From positions 1-53,888 of the forward strand of contig DVNU01000044.1 of assembly GCA_018714165.1 (NCBI GenBank): a DNA stretch of 53,888 bases. Direction: 5' to 3'. The notes under the pieces were generated by a model. The model searched no databases. It was not told where the DNA came from and was given only the letters and a program-made list of their open reading frames with translations. Origin of the DNA: Candidatus Coproplasma excrementipullorum (GTDB lineage Bacteria > Bacillota > Clostridia > Christensenellales > Borkfalkiaceae). A program made the translations under genes and the position numbers. Of the stretch, positions 50,675 to 53,888 are shown piece by piece; position 1 is the first letter of the stretch, and the number at the start of each line of letters is the position of its first letter.

Positions 50675-53888
<3,214 letters not shown>

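Overview
The window looks like a chromosomal segment of an endospore-forming Clostridia-type Firmicute, probably an uncultured gut lineage (perhaps Christensenellales-like; the order is a guess). Reasons: SpoIIE, type III glutamine synthetase, the split archaeal/clostridial type of glutamate synthase, LL-diaminopimelate aminotransferase, RqcP-like S4 protein, VanW, rubrerythrin, GGAGG ribosome sites and TTGACN/TATAAT promoters. There is no phage, transposase, CRISPR array, rRNA or tRNA that I can support.

Layout. 1-4.1 kb: U32 peptidase, aroA, dinB. 4.2-16.7 kb: nitrogen assimilation. It holds glnN, a collapsed amt/P-II remnant, an ATP-grasp ligase plus ClC exchanger, and a glutamate synthase operon (amidotransferase, FMN/Fe-S domain, oxidoreductase, GXGXG domain) with purA sitting inside it. 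16.7-22.5 kb: dapF, pyrG, dapL, malQ. 22.6-29.9 kb: lipoprotein (+), then spoIIE, mnmG and dnaA (-). 29.9-41.9 kb: recF, PHP phosphoesterase, vanW, plsX, rnc, smc, ftsY, a YwqG-like gene, an acetyltransferase and a NifX-like gene (+). 42.1-49.9 kb: a Cys-rich microprotein, rubrerythrin, AbrB-like (+), cytidylate-kinase-like, radA, ispDF, two P-II-like proteins, a DUF1538 membrane protein and rqcP. 50.7 kb to the edge: rpoB.

The most unusual thing is between the genes. Ten intergenic regions carry nested-palindrome elements. In each, short variable hairpins are separated by a 7-bp linker (ATGAATT or a variant), the linkers flip orientation about a central inverted repeat, and individual hairpin cassettes recur at different loci. 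A second mosaic family (near 6.5, 12.9, 16.3, 38.9 and 50.4 kb) shows compensatory changes in its stems. Many copies lie in 5' leaders, close to start codons.

A second theme is decay in nitrogen assimilation. amt-glnK, the GOGAT amidotransferase and the GOGAT oxidoreductase each look broken by a deletion, while glnN, the other GOGAT parts and a separate DUF1538/P-II operon are intact. Small frameshifts also affect the YwqG-like gene and the microprotein. Whether these are real or assembly errors cannot be told from the sequence alone.
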